From Actinomycetes bacterium (lineage in GTDB: Bacteria > Actinomycetota > Acidimicrobiia > Acidimicrobiales > RAAP-2), in assembly GCA_025352305.1 (NCBI GenBank), contig JANXTQ010000034.1, positions 1 to 5,201 of the forward strand: a stretch of DNA of 5,201 bases, written 5' to 3'. The notes below the pieces were generated by a model. It did not search any database and had not been told where the DNA came from. It was given only the letters and a program-made list of their open reading frames with translations. Shown piece after piece: positions 1 through 5,201 of this stretch. The translations under genes were made by a program, and so were the position numbers. Position 1 is the first letter of the stretch. Each line of letters starts with the position of its first letter.

Positions 1-290
1 GCCATCTCCGCGGGATCAATGGCGGGCAGTTTTGCTCCTTCGGCCCAGTACTGACCGTAACTTTCAAAAGCTCGATCGACGTAACGCTCGAGCAGGGCGT
101 CGTCCACGTTGCGCTCACTCGCTGCGAGAACGTGGCGAATATTGTTGCGGAGATTTTTGCGTGGCCCGGGGCTTAGTCGACCTACCGTGCCGGCGATTTT
201 CGATGCCGCCCACGTGTCAAAACTTTCGGGCAGGATTTCGAGTGCTCCGCCGAGTCCCTTGAAAAGACCAACTCGAGGTGAAAACGACAC
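1..290 (-). CDS. Phosphatidylinositol mannoside acyltransferase (LpxL/PatA-like), N-terminal part, cut by the left edge
   Basis: Only the first 96 codons are visible. The proposed start is a GTG at 290-288, two bases after the pgsA TAG. The frame stays open further upstream inside pgsA, but no ATG, GTG or TTG occurs there in frame, so this is the only reasonable start. There is no Shine-Dalgarno sequence before it, which suggests reinitiation by ribosomes ending pgsA. The visible part has a hydrophobic/amphipathic N-terminus (about residues 8-37), a basic stretch PRKNLRNNIRHVL (43-55), and SYGQYWAEGAKLP (77-89). This fits the N-terminal region of actinobacterial lauroyl/PIM acyltransferases, which often carry an xYxRYWxExFRLP-like motif. 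In M. tuberculosis the gene after pgsA1 is the PIM acyltransferase Rv2611c, which acylates a mannose of PIM at the inner face of the membrane. The catalytic HX4D motif would lie beyond the window and cannot be checked. The family call rests on weak N-terminal similarity plus strong gene order. Confidence 0.8.
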   Translation of the reverse strand, partial: MSFSPRVGLFKGLGGALEILPESFDTWAASKIAGTVGRLSPGPRKNLRNNIRHVLAASERNVDDALLERYVDRAFESYGQYWAEGAKLPAIDPAEM

Positions 291-292
291 GG

Positions 293-964
293 CTAGGGAC
301 GTGTGGTGCGAGTAAATCCGCGTCGGCGCCCCTCGCGGTGCGCGTGACGCCTTACTCGTGGCGCCACTGTTTCGCGCTGCGGCGGGCGACCAGCAGCCAC
401 CCACACTCGCTGGAAACGTCCCGCGGCCGTTGCGGCCGTCAAAACGAGCAGCGCCCACAACACGGGTACGAACAGTACCGGTGCGAGCAGTGAGACGCCC
501 AGCAAAATCATTCGCTCGGCGCGCTCCATAAGACCGCCCTTGGCCTTTAGACCAAGGCTCTCCGCTTTGGAGCGCTCGTAGGAGATCATGAACGTGGTCG
601 TCATAATCGCAAAGGGCAACAGCACCAACTCGCCTCGATGTTGGGCCACTAAGAAGTAGGCAACGCCGCCGAGCAGCACTCCGTCAGAGAGTCGGTCCAT
701 GACCGAATCGAAGAAACTTCCGCGCACGGAGGCGGATTTGGAAGCTTTGGCAACGGGACCATCAAAGAGGTCGTGTGCTCCCGTCAACGTCAGCATCACA
801 ACAGCCCAGTGGTGATGACCGGTACCGATCAACCAGGCCGTAATCGCGGCGAACAGCAGTCCCGAGCCCGTCAGCACGTCCGCAGAAAATCCGAGTCGAA
901 CGAGCGCTAGGCCGACCGGTGCGGTTCGCGCATCTACAGACTGCCGGAACTTTCCGTCAAACAT
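293..964 (-). CDS. pgsA: CDP-alcohol phosphatidyltransferase, phosphatidylinositol-phosphate synthase type
   Basis: This 223-residue integral membrane protein probably condenses CDP-diacylglycerol with inositol 1-phosphate to give phosphatidylinositol phosphate, the base of PI and the PIMs. The family motif D-x2-D-G-x2-A-[R/K]-x8-G-x3-D-x3-D is complete: D65, D68, G69, A72, K73, G82, D86 and D90, with lysine where arginine is usual. The segment DRLSDG (90-95) closely resembles DRISDG of mycobacterial PgsA1, and SYERSKAESLGLKAKGGLMERAER (128-151, key residues R131, G138, E147, R148, E150, R151) fits the PI-phosphate synthase branch better than glycerophosphate or cardiolipin enzymes. Hydrophobic stretches lie near 26-48, 52-64, 94-107, 112-128, 152-166 and 167-182, fitting the usual six helices. 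The ATG start follows a strong GGAGG. The last 41 residues form an arginine-rich tail. The neighbours HIT and acyltransferase match the mycobacterial order. The substrate is inferred from the motif and the context. Confidence 0.93.
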   Translation of the reverse strand: MFDGKFRQSVDARTAPVGLALVRLGFSADVLTGSGLLFAAITAWLIGTGHHHWAVVMLTLTGAHDLFDGPVAKASKSASVRGSFFDSVMDRLSDGVLLGGVAYFLVAQHRGELVLLPFAIMTTTFMISYERSKAESLGLKAKGGLMERAERMILLGVSLLAPVLFVPVLWALLVLTAATAAGRFQRVWVAAGRPPQRETVAPRVRRHAHREGRRRGFTRTTRP

Positions 965-1002
965 TAGGCCTCCGCCTGGGCCGTGCGCCCGCGTGCATCC
1001 AT
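964..1002 (-). other. Possible 12-codon coupling ORF between the HIT gene and pgsA
   Basis: The 39-base gap region contains an ATG one base after the HIT stop codon (TAGGATG). It opens a 12-codon frame, MDARGRTAQAEA, whose TAA overlaps the pgsA ATG as TAATG. The pgsA Shine-Dalgarno sequence lies inside its last codons. This layout could let ribosomes pass from HIT to pgsA by termination-reinitiation. A short ORF in 39 bases can easily be chance, and its own ribosome binding site is weak, so this is a suggestion rather than a gene call. Confidence 0.25.
969..973 (-). promoter_or_regulatory. Ribosome binding site of pgsA
   Basis: On the minus strand GGAGG stands four bases before the pgsA ATG (964-962). 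It is a near-perfect Shine-Dalgarno sequence, though slightly close to the start. It fixes the pgsA start: no other in-frame start codon exists between the HIT stop codon and this ATG. Confidence 0.75.
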
Positions 1003-1003
1003 C

Positions 1004-1534
1004 CTACTGGGAGTGACCCGGCGACTTCGGGACAGACCACGCCGCGCTGATCTTGGCCCACGTTGAGTCCAACGACTCGGGAAGTACTCGCGTTTCTCCA
1101 ATCGTGGTCATGAAGTTGGTGTCCCCATTCCAACGTGGCAGAACGTGCGCGTGCAGGTGACTCGGAAGTCCCGCACCGGCCGCACGACCGAGATTCATGC
1201 CAATGTTCATTCCGTCGGGCGCGTAGGCGAGCTCGAGTGCCGCGGCCGCTTGTCGAAGAAGAGTGAACAGATCCACCGACTCGTCGTCAGACAGTTCGCT
1301 CAACTCGCTGAGGTGGCGCCGAGGCAGGACCAAGACGTGTCCCGAACCGTAGGGATACGCGTTGAGACAGACAAAACTGCTCGGCGTACGAGCAATGACG
1401 CCACTCGTTTCGGACGGCTCCAGTTCACTCAACGCACAAAAGACGCACGTGGCGTCGTCGCCGCTACGTTCTCGCTGCGTTGCTTCAGTGATGTAACTCT
1501 CGCGCCACGAGGCCGCAAAGCGCTCGAGACCCAC
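1004..1534 (-). CDS. HIT-family nucleotide hydrolase/transferase (Ap4A phosphorylase-like)
   Basis: This is a 176-residue soluble protein of the histidine triad superfamily. The catalytic triad HLHAHVL is at 126-132 (H126, H128, H130), with H128 expected to be the nucleophile that forms the nucleotidyl intermediate. It is followed by PRWNGDTNFM (133-142), the signature of the actinobacterial branch that includes M. tuberculosis Rv2613c, described as a diadenosine tetraphosphate phosphorylase. Other family features are NAYPYGSGHVLVLPRRH (58-74) and GMNIGMNLGRAAGAGLPSH (108-126). A CVFC pair (C30, C33) near the N-terminus could bind zinc together with H74 and H126, as in many HIT proteins. The likely role is cleavage of Ap4A or related dinucleotides, which aminoacyl-tRNA synthetases make as a by-product. 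That would make the link with the adjacent thrS meaningful, though this is inference. The GTG start at 1534-1532 follows the thrS TAG by two bases; a weak GAGAAG lies five bases before the start. No better start is visible. Confidence 0.92.
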   Translation of the reverse strand: MGLERFAASWRESYITEATQRERSGDDATCVFCALSELEPSETSGVIARTPSSFVCLNAYPYGSGHVLVLPRRHLSELSELSDDESVDLFTLLRQAAAALELAYAPDGMNIGMNLGRAAGAGLPSHLHAHVLPRWNGDTNFMTTIGETRVLPESLDSTWAKISAAWSVPKSPGHSQ

Positions 1535-1536
1535 GA

Positions 1537-3543
1537 CTACTTCTCGGTTGGCTCGGCGAGCGCGAGTTCCGGTGAGCCGTGAGCAGCGATCTCTCGGGCC
1601 AAACGGTCTCGGAACTCCTGGAGCGAAACGCCGCGTTCGGGGTCATTGGTGCTGCGCGCATTAATTCCAACGGTCTTAGCCGCGACGTCATCGTCACCAA
1701 CGACGATGACGTAAGGAATCTTTTCTAATTTGGCCCGACGGATTCGCGCTCCGAGTGGCTCGTTGGCGAGTTCATACTCCACGCGAACACCGTCGCTACG
1801 AAGTTGGGCCACCACTTGCAATGCATATTCGTCATGAATATCTCGCACGGACAAGACGCGCACCTGTTCGGGGCTGAGCCACGTCGGCAGGGCCCCGGCG
1901 TAGTGCTCAATCAAGATCGCCATAAAGCGTTCGACCGATCCAAAGAGCGCTCGGTGAATCATGATCGGCTGATGACGCTGATTGTCCGCGCCAACGTAGA
2001 CCGCTTCAAATCGCTGCGGTGTTTGAAAGTCCAATTGAATGGTGGACATCTGGTGGGTGCGCCCAATGGCGTCGCGCGCTTGCACGGAAATTTTCGGGCC
2101 GTAAAACGCACCGCCACCGGGGTCCATGACCAACTCCAACCCGGCGGCTCGCGCGACTGTCTCGAGCGTGGACTCGGCTTCGTTCCACTCTTCGTTGGAT
2201 CCAACGGCCTTGCCGGGCGGTCGCGTCGAGAGCTCTAAGTAAAAGTCTTTCAGTCCGAACTCGCTGAGTAGGTCCAGAACGAATCGCAACAGACTCGCGA
2301 GCTCGTCACGCATCTGCTCGCGAGAACAAAAAATGTGCGAGTCGTCCATCGTCATGCCGCGAACCCGGGTGAGGCCGTGAACAACGCCCGACTTTTCGTA
2401 GCGATACACCGTTCCGAACTCAAACAGTCGAAGGGGCAGCTCGCGGTAACTGCGTTGACGTGATTTGTAAATCAACACGTGAAACGGACAGTTCATTGGT
2501 TTTAAGTAGTACTGCTGACCCTCGTCCATTTCCATGGGCGGAAACATGCCGTCAGCGAACCATTCCAAGTGGCCCGACGTCTCAAAGAGTTCGGCCTTGG
2601 TGATGTGCGGGGTATTAACGAAGCTGTAGCCGGCGCTTAAGTGTCGAGAGCGCGAGTACTCCTCCATCACGCGACGCAGCGTTCCACCCTTGGGATGAAA
2701 GATGGCCAGCCCCGGTCCAATTTCGCTGGGAAAACTAAACAGATCGAGCTGCTCTCCGAGGAGGCGATGGTCGCGGCGTTTGGCTTCTTCTAAGCGAAAG
2801 AGGTGTTGATCTAACGCCGCCTTCGATTCCCACGCCGTGCCATAAATTCGTTGCAGCTGAGGACGCTTTTCATCACCGCGCCAGTACGCGCCAGCAACGC
2901 GCATCAGTTTGAAATGGCCGAGTCGTGACGTCGACGGGACGTGGGGTCCTCGACAGAGATCGGTGAAACTGTCGGTGTTTCGATAGGTGGAGACGACGGA
3001 GGCGGAGGCCACCTCGCTTAAATCCTCGGCCGATCCCCCGTCGCGCACCGCGCGAATGATCTCACCCTTAAAGGGTTGATCGTCAAAGAGCGCGAGTCCT
3101 TCGTCGTAGCTGTGCTCTTCGCGGGTGAAGGGTTGATTCTCCTTAACAATCTCGCGCATCGCCTGTTCGATTCGTTCCAAATCGTTATCGGAGAATTTTG
3201 CGCCGTGGGGAAGATCAAAGTCGTAGTAAAAACCGTCCTCAATCGTGGGGCCAATCGCGTACTTGGCTCCCGGCCACAGACGCGTCACTGCTTGGGCCAA
3301 GACGTGGGCGGTGGAGTGGCGAAGAACGTCTCGGCCTTCGAGGGAGTCCGCTTTAAAGATCGCCACGTCGGCGCCGTCGGGCAACGTCGAGTTGAGATCG
3401 ACCATCGCTCCGTTTACCCGGGCCGCCAGCGCGACGCGAGCCAGCGAGGAACTGATCTGTTGAGCCAGGTCACCAACCGTTGCACCGGCCTCGAGTGACG
3501 TAGAAGAACCATCCGGTAGGCGCACAGTGATCGACGAAGACAT
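1537..3543 (-). CDS. thrS: Threonyl-tRNA synthetase
   Basis: This full-length class II aminoacyl-tRNA synthetase has 668 residues (E. coli ThrRS has 642). It charges tRNA-Thr with threonine in the cytoplasm. The domains in order are: TGS (about 4-65); the second additional/editing domain, with HSTAH (H76, H80) and CRGPH (C197, H201), the four residues of the site that removes mischarged serine; the catalytic core (about 260-550); and the anticodon-binding domain (about 560-655). The catalytic zinc ligands are all present: C352 in MNCP, H403 in DSHIF and H530 in MIHRALFGS. Motif 2 is TVYRYE (378-383, R381) and the motif 3 arginine is R539 in GSVERF. I chose the ATG at 3543-3541 because a good AAGG-type ribosome binding site precedes it and TGS homology begins immediately. 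A start at 3627 would add 28 unrelated residues overlapping mshC. The gap to mshC is only 16 bases, so there is no room for a T-box leader directly in front of the gene. Confidence 0.98.
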   Translation of the reverse strand: MSSSITVRLPDGSSTSLEAGATVGDLAQQISSSLARVALAARVNGAMVDLNSTLPDGADVAIFKADSLEGRDVLRHSTAHVLAQAVTRLWPGAKYAIGPTIEDGFYYDFDLPHGAKFSDNDLERIEQAMREIVKENQPFTREEHSYDEGLALFDDQPFKGEIIRAVRDGGSAEDLSEVASASVVSTYRNTDSFTDLCRGPHVPSTSRLGHFKLMRVAGAYWRGDEKRPQLQRIYGTAWESKAALDQHLFRLEEAKRRDHRLLGEQLDLFSFPSEIGPGLAIFHPKGGTLRRVMEEYSRSRHLSAGYSFVNTPHITKAELFETSGHLEWFADGMFPPMEMDEGQQYYLKPMNCPFHVLIYKSRQRSYRELPLRLFEFGTVYRYEKSGVVHGLTRVRGMTMDDSHIFCSREQMRDELASLLRFVLDLLSEFGLKDFYLELSTRPPGKAVGSNEEWNEAESTLETVARAAGLELVMDPGGGAFYGPKISVQARDAIGRTHQMSTIQLDFQTPQRFEAVYVGADNQRHQPIMIHRALFGSVERFMAILIEHYAGALPTWLSPEQVRVLSVRDIHDEYALQVVAQLRSDGVRVEYELANEPLGARIRRAKLEKIPYVIVVGDDDVAAKTVGINARSTNDPERGVSLQEFRDRLAREIAAHGSPELALAEPTEK

Positions 3544-3549
3544 GACAAA

Positions 3550-3557
3550 CCTTTCTT
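3550..3557 (-). promoter_or_regulatory. Ribosome binding site of thrS
   Basis: AAGAAAGG lies six bases before the ATG at 3543-3541, within the 16-base gap after mshC. It decides the start in favour of the 668-residue product over the upstream in-frame ATG at 3627. Having its own site suggests thrS can be translated independently of mshC. Confidence 0.6.
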
Positions 3558-3559
3558 CG

Positions 3560-4681
3560 CTACATCGTAACGCCGAGCAACGCTGCGGCCGCTGCGACGG
3601 AGTGACCCGACTGCGCGGCCATGTCAATTGCTTCGAGTGCTGCGGGCGTATTTAGATCGTCGTCCAGTGCGTTACGTACGTCGTCTAACACCATGGAGCT
3701 GCGCGAACTGTTGGCGGTCGAGCGCCACGTCGCGAGTCGAGACTGGGCTTTGGACAGTTCGTCGCCGCGCCACTCCCAGTCACCTCGATAGTGGTGTTGC
3801 AGCAGCGCGAGTCGCACGGCCATGGGTTCACTTTGACGAGCCAGGTCGTCAACGAAGACGAGGTTTCCGAGCGATTTGGACATCTTGGTTCCCTCGTAAC
3901 CAACGAGACCCACGTGCAGCCACGTGCGCACAAAGGGAGCGCCCGTGACCGACTCGCTCTGGGCTGCTTCACACTCGTGGTGAGGAAAGGCGAGGTCGCG
4001 CCCGCCGCCGTGAACGTCCAAGGTCTCACCCAGTTCGCGCAGTGCCAACGCCGAACATTCAATGTGCCAACCGGGACGGCCCGCGCCCCAACGAGACTCC
4101 CACGCCGGCTCATCTTCGAGCGAGGGTTGCCAGAGAACAAAGTCCAAGGGATCGCGCTTGCGCGGATCATCGGGACGCCCACCGTGGACGGCGGCGAGGG
4201 CCACCATCTGCTCGCGGCTTTCGTGGCTGACTTGGCCGAATCGCGGAAAGCTCGACACGTCAAAGTAAACAAAGCCGTCGACCTCGTAGGCGCAACCGTG
4301 ATCAAAGGTCGCAGCGATCAGGCTCAGGATTTCGGGGATTGCTCCGGTGGCTCGCGGCTCGGAGTAGACCGCCAACAGATTGATCAGCGCCATGTCGCGA
4401 TCAAATTTGGCCATCTCCTGCGCCGCGAGATCGAGGTAGTGAACACCCAACTCTCGCGCCTTGCGCAAAATGTCGTCGTCCACGTCGGTGACGTTTCTGA
4501 CCACGCGCACGTCGTGACCCATGTCAATTAAACGACGGCTCAGCACATCGAACGTCAAATAGACGAAGGCGTGTCCGAGGTGCGCCGAGTCGTACGGCGT
4601 AATTCCACAGCTGTACATCGTGACCACCGGACCCGGTTCAAAACTACAGATACTTCGTCGAGCGCTGTCGTAGAGCTGCAT
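3560..4681 (-). CDS. mshC: L-cysteine:1D-myo-inositol 2-amino-2-deoxy-alpha-D-glucopyranoside ligase (mycothiol synthesis)
   Basis: MshC activates cysteine with ATP and joins it to GlcN-Ins, the penultimate step of mycothiol synthesis. It is a cysteinyl-tRNA synthetase relative. The 373-residue protein has [10 protein letters not shown] (22-31), where MshC reads CGITPYD and CysRS normally CGPTVYD. It also has the HIGH-type box HLGH (34-37), [14 protein letters not shown] (201-214), FPHHE (232-236) and KMSKS (266-270). C25, C209 and H234 are the expected zinc ligands. The protein ends at ALLGVTM, where M. tuberculosis MshC also ends (ALLGVDL), and it lacks the long C-terminal tRNA-binding part of CysRS (about 460 residues), so this is the ligase and not cysS. 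I chose the ATG at 4681-4679 because it overlaps the preceding TAA as TAATG and leads straight into LYDSA. An ATG at 4747 would add 22 residues read from the conserved end of npdG. The N-terminus is about 19 residues shorter than the mycobacterial one. Confidence 0.95.
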   Translation of the reverse strand: MQLYDSARRSICSFEPGPVVTMYSCGITPYDSAHLGHAFVYLTFDVLSRRLIDMGHDVRVVRNVTDVDDDILRKARELGVHYLDLAAQEMAKFDRDMALINLLAVYSEPRATGAIPEILSLIAATFDHGCAYEVDGFVYFDVSSFPRFGQVSHESREQMVALAAVHGGRPDDPRKRDPLDFVLWQPSLEDEPAWESRWGAGRPGWHIECSALALRELGETLDVHGGGRDLAFPHHECEAAQSESVTGAPFVRTWLHVGLVGYEGTKMSKSLGNLVFVDDLARQSEPMAVRLALLQHHYRGDWEWRGDELSKAQSRLATWRSTANSSRSSMVLDDVRNALDDDLNTPAALEAIDMAAQSGHSVAAAAALLGVTM

Positions 4682-4698
4682 TAGTGAGTGAGCCCCTC
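4681..4698 (-). promoter_or_regulatory. Coupled npdG stop / mshC start with distant GAGGGG ribosome binding site
   Basis: The npdG TAA (4683-4681) shares its last base with the mshC ATG, giving TAATG. A GAGGGG at 4698-4693 precedes the ATG by 11 bases, rather far for efficient initiation from free ribosomes. Translational coupling by termination-reinitiation is therefore the likely way mshC is translated. Confidence 0.6.
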
Positions 4699-5201
4699 GA
4701 TGCGCACGTAACTGTGAGCCTTGTGGCGAATATTGATGGAAATACATACGGCCGTGAAGTTCTCGACCGCTCCCGCGAGCGCGGTGCTGCCTGCCTCAAC
4801 GCCACTCAGACCGGCCATGGCGTTGACCAGTTCCAAAGTGCGCTGTCGCGCGGCGCTGTCGTCACCAAAAACAACGACCGTTGCTTCAAGGTTCGAATCA
4901 AGGTCCTCCATCTGAGCGGCCGGCAGGTGGTGAAAGGCCCCCGTAATAAAGCTGTCGGGCAGTACGGCGGCAATTTCGCCCGCCATGGAACCTCGAGGCG
5001 TGATCAACGGGACCAACTCGCGACCTTGTTTTGCCAAGGCGTTGACCATAGAGATGACCACTTTGCCCGCAAGGGATTCGCGCAACTCTTTAACGGTGCT
5101 GACTGCTGAGTCCCAGGGAGTCGCGAGCACCACCACGTCGCACAGGGCCGCGCCGGCGTTCGAGGCACCGGTGATCTGGCCGGTTCCGCGAACGAGAAGT
5201 C
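4681..5201 (-). CDS. npdG: NADPH-dependent F420 reductase (F420H2:NADP+ oxidoreductase), C-terminal part, cut by the right edge
   Basis: The last 172 residues of the protein are visible. The frame is open to the window edge; the family is about 210-230 residues, so roughly 45 N-terminal residues with the NADP-binding GxGxxG are missing. Numbering from the first complete codon, the fragment has ITGASNAGAALCDVVVLATPW (9-29), the second half of the Rossmann fold with its conserved ATPW turn. It continues with GKVVISMVNAL (45-55), SMAGEIAAVLPDSFITGAFHHLPAAQMEDLD (71-101; F89, H90, H91, P93, A94 typical of Fno/NpdG), VVVFGDDSAAR (108-118) and the helical end SINIRHKAHSYVRIEGL (154-170), which resembles INxRYKxHxGIRIxGL of NpdG. 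The enzyme passes hydride between NADPH and the deazaflavin cofactor F420. Its presence implies the host makes or uses F420. A GTG at 5136 is internal and not the real start. A related NADP-binding oxidoreductase is possible, but the HHLPAA segment favours the F420 enzyme. Confidence 0.85.
   Translation of the reverse strand, partial: LLVRGTGQITGASNAGAALCDVVVLATPWDSAVSTVKELRESLAGKVVISMVNALAKQGRELVPLITPRGSMAGEIAAVLPDSFITGAFHHLPAAQMEDLDSNLEATVVVFGDDSAARQRTLELVNAMAGLSGVEAGSTALAGAVENFTAVCISINIRHKAHSYVRIEGLTH

Noticed and set aside
32..493. Three overlapping short plus-strand frames at the left end
   Set aside because: They are antisense to the acyltransferase and pgsA. The minus-strand reading gives a sensible acyltransferase N-terminus, so these are shadows.
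1145..1582. Plus-strand open frame of 145 codons
   Set aside because: It is antisense to the HIT gene and the end of thrS. The composition is arginine/serine-rich shadow sequence, with no family resemblance.
1804..2238. Plus-strand open frame of 144 codons
   Set aside because: It is antisense to the catalytic core of thrS and is explained by thrS codon usage.
2290..2330. Repeated CTCGCG/CGCGAG words, including two CTCGCGAG octamers near 2293-2325 and many scattered single copies
   Set aside because: They seem more frequent than base composition alone predicts, but they occur inside codons such as Leu, Ala, Arg and Glu across all genes, with no regular spacing. Codon preference is the simpler explanation; a genome-wide count would decide.
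3076..3498. Plus-strand open frame of 140 codons with hydrophobic start
   Set aside because: It is antisense to the thrS TGS and editing domains. The apparent hydrophobicity mirrors the thrS codons, and no convincing independent gene signal is seen.
3544..3559. Promoter or T-box leader in front of thrS
   Set aside because: The gap is only 16 bases and is filled by the ribosome binding site. No -10/-35 pair or leader structure fits.
3544..3627. Extended thrS N-terminus from an ATG at 3627
   Set aside because: The extra 28 residues overlap the mshC end, look unlike ThrRS, and the ATG at 3543 has its own good ribosome binding site.
3791..4531. Open frame of 246 codons on the plus strand
   Set aside because: It lies wholly antisense to mshC, whose motifs are complete. 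The translation shows no recognisable domain, and long antisense frames are expected in GC-rich coding sequence.
3560..4681. Cysteinyl-tRNA synthetase (cysS) instead of mshC
   Set aside because: The protein is 373 residues and lacks the C-terminal tRNA-binding part. It has CGITPYD instead of CGPTVYD and ends where MshC ends.
4682..4747. Extended mshC N-terminus from an ATG at 4747
   Set aside because: It would overlap the conserved end of npdG. The TAATG junction and the immediate LYDSA homology favour 4681.

Overview
The window is one tightly packed block of six genes, all on the minus strand. It runs off both edges, and no gap between genes exceeds 39 bases. Read in the direction of transcription (right to left) the genes are: the 3' part of an NADPH:F420 oxidoreductase (npdG type), mshC (the mycothiol cysteine ligase), thrS (threonyl-tRNA synthetase), a HIT-family Ap4A hydrolase/phosphorylase-like protein, pgsA (phosphatidylinositol-phosphate synthase type), and the 5' part of an LpxL/PatA-type acyltransferase of phosphatidylinositol mannoside (PIM) synthesis.

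The gene content points to an actinobacterium (Actinomycetota). Mycothiol synthesis, cofactor F420 use and phosphatidylinositol/PIM lipid synthesis together are close to diagnostic. The order thrS - HIT - pgsA - acyltransferase matches the Mycobacterium tuberculosis segment Rv2614c-Rv2611c, recalled from general knowledge. Base composition looks only moderately GC-rich, and four of the five visible stop codons are TAG. This suggests a lineage away from the very GC-rich classical genera; an Acidimicrobiia-like organism is my guess, not something the sequence proves.

The right third (3560-5201) holds redox-cofactor functions. NpdG exchanges hydride between NADP(H) and F420, and MshC adds cysteine to GlcN-Ins in mycothiol synthesis. 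The two genes overlap by one base (TAATG). The middle (1537-3543) is a full-length thrS with its own good ribosome binding site. The left third (1-1534) holds HIT, pgsA and the acyltransferase, joined by very short gaps. PgsA makes the phosphatidylinositol-phosphate core, and the acyltransferase probably acylates the mannosides built on it. Mycothiol and phosphatidylinositol both consume inositol phosphate, so the cluster brings together two users of that precursor.

I found no RNA gene, mobile element, CRISPR array, promoter or convincing terminator, and nothing that amounts to a new biological system. The points worth a second look are the placement of mshC and npdG upstream of the thrS-pgsA block, the way the gene junctions are built (including a possible 12-codon coupling ORF before pgsA), the TAG-heavy stop usage, and small motif variations in PgsA and the HIT protein.
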